A stretch of DNA of 35,835 bases, taken from assembly GCA_003820375.1 (NCBI GenBank), contig RPQH01000045.1:1-35835 (forward strand), given 5' to 3'. This stretch comes from Ignavibacteriota bacterium. GTDB taxonomy: Bacteria; Bacteroidota; Ignavibacteria; Tepidaquicellales; OLB5. Shown piece after piece: positions 32,196-35,835 of the stretch. The notes under the pieces are model-generated. The model worked only from the letters and a program-made list of their open reading frames with translations. It did not search any database and was not told the DNA's origin. Within the stretch, counting starts at the first letter, position 1. Every line of letters starts with the position of its first letter. The position numbers and the translations under genes were made by a program.

Positions 32196-33341
32196 TTATT
32201 CATTCAAATATACCCTATTTACCCTATCGGCAACAGAGCAAATCATTTCATAAGGTATAGCCCCGACCAGCTTCGCAAGCTTATCGGCACCTAAATTTAT
32301 ACCATTCTCACTCCCCATTAAAAGCACATCATCACCTACTTTTACTTTCCGGACCTTGCCTAATTCTATCATTGTCCAATCCATAGTAATTGCACCAACT
32401 GTCCTGTACAATTTTTTATTTATACACACTTTTGATTTATTGGTAAGCAAGCGCCAGTATCCGTCACCATATCCTATCGGAATAGAACCTATGAAAGTGT
32501 CTTCTTTAGTAAAATATTTTCTTCCGTATGAAATCCCTGTATGCGGCTTAACCTTTTTTATAAATGTAACTTTAGATTTAAAATTCATTACCGGTTTAAG
32601 CTCTATCTTATTTTTAATTTCACTGGAAGGATAATAACCATACAGTATTAATCCCGGTCTTACCATATCAAAATATGCATCAGGGATATCCAGTACTCCC
32701 CCGCTGTTAGCACAATGAACAATTGGGAACTCAGCCCCGTTTTTTTTCAGCTCATGCAATAGTTCCTGGAACAAAGCTAACTGCTGGTATGCAAATTTTT
32801 TATTCCCTGATTCCGAAGCAGCAAAATGCGTAAATATGCCTTCCACAAAAATATTTTTCAGACTCAGTATCTGCATCACATTTTTTAATGCACCCTTAAC
32901 ATCAAAGCCAATTCTCCTCATACCGGTATCAATTTTTATATGCACTTTAAACCTGCTATCTTTATCTTTATTATAATAATCGAGAAACTTAGCAGTATCC
33001 AGCGATGCTACGGTTGCAATAAGATTATTCTTTTGTAAAATAGAAACATACTTTTCCGGCTGAAGCTTTGAGTGTATCAATGTTCCGAAAACAAGAATTG
33101 GCGCTTCAGGTATTAATTTCCTCAATTTTATAGCTTCATCGTAATTAGCCACACCAAGGTAATCTACCCCAAAGGAAACAAGCTTTTGGCTCACCGGCTC
33201 CAGCCCATGCCCGTATGCATTAGCTTTAACAACACCGCAGACCATAACTTTCTTCCTGGTGCTTATGCGGATATGTTTCCTGATGCTTTCAAGGTTAAAA
33301 GCAAGTTTCGAAAAATCTATTTCAGCTCTTGTTGGATTCAA
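32196..33341 (-). CDS. alr: Alanine racemase
   Basis: This 381-aa PLP enzyme makes D-alanine for peptidoglycan. The PLP lysine is K39 in VVKANAYGHG, and the catalytic tyrosine of the other subunit is Y272 in GISYGRKYF. KIDTGMRRIGF, HFAASE, HCANSGG and VRPGLILYG are the usual internal motifs, and AITMDWTMIEL carries the substrate-binding methionine. The start is TTG 33341; no in-frame ATG exists between it and the preceding in-frame stop. The gene begins 2 nt after the aspA stop codon, so it is almost certainly cotranscribed with aspA. Confidence 0.93.
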   Translation of the reverse strand: MNPTRAEIDFSKLAFNLESIRKHIRISTRKKVMVCGVVKANAYGHGLEPVSQKLVSFGVDYLGVANYDEAIKLRKLIPEAPILVFGTLIHSKLQPEKYVSILQKNNLIATVASLDTAKFLDYYNKDKDSRFKVHIKIDTGMRRIGFDVKGALKNVMQILSLKNIFVEGIFTHFAASESGNKKFAYQQLALFQELLHELKKNGAEFPIVHCANSGGVLDIPDAYFDMVRPGLILYGYYPSSEIKNKIELKPVMNFKSKVTFIKKVKPHTGISYGRKYFTKEDTFIGSIPIGYGDGYWRLLTNKSKVCINKKLYRTVGAITMDWTMIELGKVRKVKVGDDVLLMGSENGINLGADKLAKLVGAIPYEMICSVADRVNRVYLNE

Positions 33342-33343
33342 TA

Positions 33344-34741
33344 TTATTTCTCAATTGTTGACGGCTTTGTCAGCTTAAGCACATCCTGCAGTTCTTTTAG
33401 CTGCTCTTTACTTATTATGTTTCTTTCTTTTATTGTTTCAATTATTGACTTACCCGATTTAACAGCATCTTCAGCAATTTCTGCCGCTTTTAAATATCCT
33501 ATGACCGGGTTTAATGCTGTAATTATACTAATACTGTTCTCTGCATAGTACCTGCATTTTTCTTCGTTTGCAGTAATTCCCTTTACACATTTCTCATTAA
33601 AAACCTTCAATGCATTCTTAAGTATCTCAAAAGCAAATAAAATATTAAAGGCAATAACAGGCATCATAACATTCAGCTCAAGCTGTCCCGCCTGTGATGC
33701 AAGTGTAATTGTATAATCGCAGCCCATCACCTGGAAACAGACCATATTTATCATCTCTGCCATAGACGGATTAAACTTACCGGGCATAATTGAAGACCCC
33801 GGCTGAACAGGCGGCAATATTATTTCATAAAACCCTGATGTAGGTCCTGATGCCAGAAGACGGATATCATTTGCAATTTTAGTTAAATCTGTGCAAAAAT
33901 TCTTTACCATTGATGATACATGTGTAAATGCATACATGCTTTGCATTGATGAAAAATTATTTGACGCCGGTTTCAGTTTAAGTCCTGTCAGTTTCGATAG
34001 GTTCTTTGTTATTTTCTCAGCGTACTCCGGATGAGTATTCATTCCTGTTCCAACTGCCGTACCGCCAATACCAAGTACCAGCAATTCTTTTTTTGATTCA
34101 TTTATTAATCTATGATGCTGTTTCACAACATCAGCAAAGCCCGAGAATTCCTGGCCCAGAGTGACCGGTGCCGCATCCTGCAAATGTGTTCTTCCTGACT
34201 TAACAACCTTCCGGAACTCTTTCGCCTTTAAGTTAAATGATATATACAATTCTTCAATAACAGGGAGCAATTCATTTAACAAGCAGAGTGTGCTGATTCT
34301 CATTGCAGTAGGATAAGTATCATTCGTTGATTGCCCGGTATTAACATGGTCATTAGAGCTGACAAGTGACTGGTCACCTTTTTTACTGCCAAGAATTTCT
34401 GCCGCGCGGTTTGCAATTACTTCGTTCATATTCATATGCTGGGAAGTACCCGCACCTGCCTGAAAAACATCTACAACAAAATTATCCGACAGCTTCCCGG
34501 CAAGTATCTCATCACAGGCTTTCACTATAGCATTGCCTGTTCTTTTATCCAATGCCCCAAGCTGCATATTTGCCTGTGCTGCAGCTTTCTTAATATATGC
34601 ATAAGATTCAATCATATACGTGTGAATTTTCAAACCGCTTATGGGAAAGTTATTCACTGCACGCTGGGTCTGAGCTCCAAAATAAACTTCTTCAGGAATC
34701 TCTACATACCCGAGGGAATCCTTTTCTTTTCTTTTCCTCAT
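33344..34741 (-). CDS. aspA: Aspartate ammonia-lyase (fumarase/aspartase family)
   Basis: This 465-aa enzyme belongs to the class II fumarase/aspartase superfamily. The signature GSSIMPGKFNP (315-325) holds the catalytic serine loop; phenylalanine replaces the usual valine. GRTHLQDAAPVTLGQEF (183-199) and HVNTGQSTNDTYPTA (132-146) are the substrate-site motifs. The stretch after the signature (SMAEMINMVCFQVMG, ASQAGQLELNVMMPV) follows aspartases rather than fumarase C, which usually has P-T-Q and G-H-F-E-L-N-V, so deamination of aspartate to fumarate is preferred. Some central motifs (GGTAVGTGMNTHPEYAEK) are shared with fumarase, which remains the alternative. It is the first gene of the aspA-alr pair, with ATG 34741. 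Confidence 0.82.
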   Translation of the reverse strand: MRKRKEKDSLGYVEIPEEVYFGAQTQRAVNNFPISGLKIHTYMIESYAYIKKAAAQANMQLGALDKRTGNAIVKACDEILAGKLSDNFVVDVFQAGAGTSQHMNMNEVIANRAAEILGSKKGDQSLVSSNDHVNTGQSTNDTYPTAMRISTLCLLNELLPVIEELYISFNLKAKEFRKVVKSGRTHLQDAAPVTLGQEFSGFADVVKQHHRLINESKKELLVLGIGGTAVGTGMNTHPEYAEKITKNLSKLTGLKLKPASNNFSSMQSMYAFTHVSSMVKNFCTDLTKIANDIRLLASGPTSGFYEIILPPVQPGSSIMPGKFNPSMAEMINMVCFQVMGCDYTITLASQAGQLELNVMMPVIAFNILFAFEILKNALKVFNEKCVKGITANEEKCRYYAENSISIITALNPVIGYLKAAEIAEDAVKSGKSIIETIKERNIISKEQLKELQDVLKLTKPSTIEK

Positions 34742-34888
34742 TTTTTTTTCGGAATATTATAGGTAAAATCTATCTTTGGATATAAAAGTTTATTTTGTTA
34801 TTTTGCTGTTAATTGAAGGAATTTCAGCAAAATGCGATTCATCTACTAAATTTAACAATTAATTTAATTTAGTTATAGTACAAATTTT

Positions 34889-35710
34889 ATGAAAAAATCT
34901 ACCGCCCTTTTAATATTATTCTTCCTTTTCTCCTCTTTTTCTTACTTAAAAGCTCAGGAAGGAACCGATACTTTAATTTCAACTATTGATGATACTGTTT
35001 CAACAACTGAAGATGATGCTGTCAGAAAACAAGTATCTGATATTATTAAAGAAGTCAACAAACGCTCATCAGGAATTGATAATATAATTTCCAGCGGTGA
35101 GTTGAAAGTCAAAACAGCAAAGATAGATAACTCAGGTGATATAGAGATACACGTCAAGAAAAAAGATGATGTATGGTTTAAGATAGAAGGTCCCCTCGGT
35201 AAAGATGTGGCAATTGCTCACTTTGAAAGGAAGAGATTTCTATTTTTCGATGCGATGAATGATGAAGCAATAACTGGTTCAACCAATATAATTAATATAG
35301 GTACACTTACAAAGATACGCTGCACATTTGATGACATGCTGAATGCATTTTCGGGGACAGTGAGAATACCCAAAGCAAAGAAGGATTCGTTATGGATGGA
35401 AGATGAAGGCAGCCAGTACGTGCTTGGATTAAAAAGAGGCACAATAACAAGAAAATACTGGGTTGATAAAACCAATTACTCGGTATTTAAGTACATTTAC
35501 TATGATAAGAGAGGACAGATACTGATACAGTTTGAATTTTCTAACTTTGTAGCAAGCGGTGACGGATATTATGCAAAAACCGTTGAAGTCCGGCGTCCAA
35601 GGAAAAATGAGTACTTCCGCCTGAAAATGGAATCTGTAAACTTGAACCAATCTTATTTGGATTTTAAAGTTGATGTACCATCTGATGCAATAAGAAAGAA
35701 CTGGCACTAG
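34889..35710 (+). CDS. LolA/DUF4292-like exported protein
   Basis: This 273-aa protein has a signal peptide (about 1-22, LILFFLFSSFSYLKAQ). It then has a polar segment and a beta-rich domain starting near IDNIISSGELKVKTAKIDNSG. The order of strands (DIEIHVKKKDDVWFKIEGPL, VAIAHFERKRFLFFDAMNDE, RKYWVDKTNYSVFKYIYYDK, GQILIQFEFSNF) fits the half-barrel of the LolA/LolB superfamily, close to the DUF4292 type of Bacteroidota. It is expected in the periplasm or on the inner leaflet of the outer membrane, possibly binding lipid. No lipobox cysteine is present, so it is probably soluble. A 9-bp array begins right after the TAG stop. Confidence 0.7.
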   Translation: MKKSTALLILFFLFSSFSYLKAQEGTDTLISTIDDTVSTTEDDAVRKQVSDIIKEVNKRSSGIDNIISSGELKVKTAKIDNSGDIEIHVKKKDDVWFKIEGPLGKDVAIAHFERKRFLFFDAMNDEAITGSTNIINIGTLTKIRCTFDDMLNAFSGTVRIPKAKKDSLWMEDEGSQYVLGLKRGTITRKYWVDKTNYSVFKYIYYDKRGQILIQFEFSNFVASGDGYYAKTVEVRRPRKNEYFRLKMESVNLNQSYLDFKVDVPSDAIRKNWH

Positions 35711-35711
35711 A

Positions 35712-35835
35712 GAGTTCTTTAAGTTTGTTAAGTTTGTTAAGTTTGTTAAGTTTGTTAAGTTTGTTAAGTTTGTTAAGTTTGTTAAGTTTGTTAAGTTTGT
35801 TAAGTTTGTTAAGTTTGTTAAGTTTGTTAAGTTTG
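35712..35835. repeat. 9-bp tandem array AAGTTTGTT, continues past the window
   Basis: A degenerate unit GAGTTCTTT (35712-35720) directly follows the stop codon. From 35721 there are 12.8 identical copies of AAGTTTGTT to the last base. The uniformity of these copies, in contrast to the other arrays, suggests recent expansion or homogenisation. The true length is unknown because the window ends inside it. Confidence 0.95.

Noticed and set aside
33344..34741. Calling this gene fumarase C (fumC)
   Set aside because: Some motifs match FumC, but the region after the GSSIMPGK loop (AGQLELNVMMPV) follows aspartases; fumarase is kept only as the alternative.

Overview
This window looks like a chromosome fragment of a low-GC member of the Bacteroidota/Chlorobiota/Ignavibacteriota (FCB) group, most likely Ignavibacteria-like. 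The signs are a secreted protein with an NYPNPFNP-type C-terminal sorting domain, a TonB-dependent receptor with a carboxypeptidase-regulatory-like N-terminus, a CBM9/DUF5916-type outer-membrane protein, a DUF4292/LolA-like protein and an AOS-family enzyme of serine palmitoyltransferase type. Several genes start with TTG behind a clear Shine-Dalgarno sequence. The assignment is inferred from gene content; no 16S rRNA gene is present.

Layout. 1-280: a 24-bp tandem array. 280-2328: outer-membrane CBM9/DUF5916 protein. 2412-2700: terminator, 9-bp array and MITE-like inverted repeat. 2703-4928 (minus): adenosine deaminase, then a GNAT + SnoaL-like pair. 5189-8678 (minus): a compact, AT-rich five-gene defence-type operon with an uncharacterised 179-aa protein, a KTSC protein, KwaA-like membrane protein, KwaB-like DUF4868 protein and an Mrr-like PD-(D/E)xK nuclease. 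8679-10220: about 1.5 kb with no credible gene, packed with short repeats. 10221-14340 (minus): proton-pumping pyrophosphatase, peptidyl-tRNA hydrolase, ribosomal protein L25. 14487-19561: TonB receptor, divergent lipoprotein and a sorting-domain protein. 20131-22430: a divergent SDR/AOS pair that could make sphingoid bases. 22603-25478: lipoprotein, CoA-binding protein, then an operon of a reduced Nif3-like protein, a zinc-ribbon coiled-coil protein and RNase HI. 25556-25957: RNase P RNA with a strong terminator. 25968-34741 (minus): O-antigen-ligase/TPR protein, DUF6265-like protein, and a tight run aspA-alr-(unknown 591 aa)-manC-mce. 34889-35710: LolA/DUF4292-like protein, followed by a perfect 9-bp array that runs off the window.

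Two things stand out. First, the defence operon joins a recognisable Kiwa core (KwaA + KwaB) to a nuclease, a KTSC protein and a protein of an uncharacterised family, in one transcription unit with gaps of 1-32 nt. That makes it a candidate extended or hybrid Kiwa system. Second, there is a set of 9-bp tandem arrays (2453, 10011, 13544/13637, 22431, 28724, 35712). Most of them begin within a few bases of a stop codon. Read on the sense strand of the gene they follow, most fit one degenerate template, AGNTTNWTN, although the actual units differ. A 7-bp array abuts another stop codon in the same way (20096-20130). Common interspersed hairpin repeats (CCCGCGAAGGCGGG type, CATCCCTTCGGGAT type, CCCCTCTCCT type) fill most other gaps.
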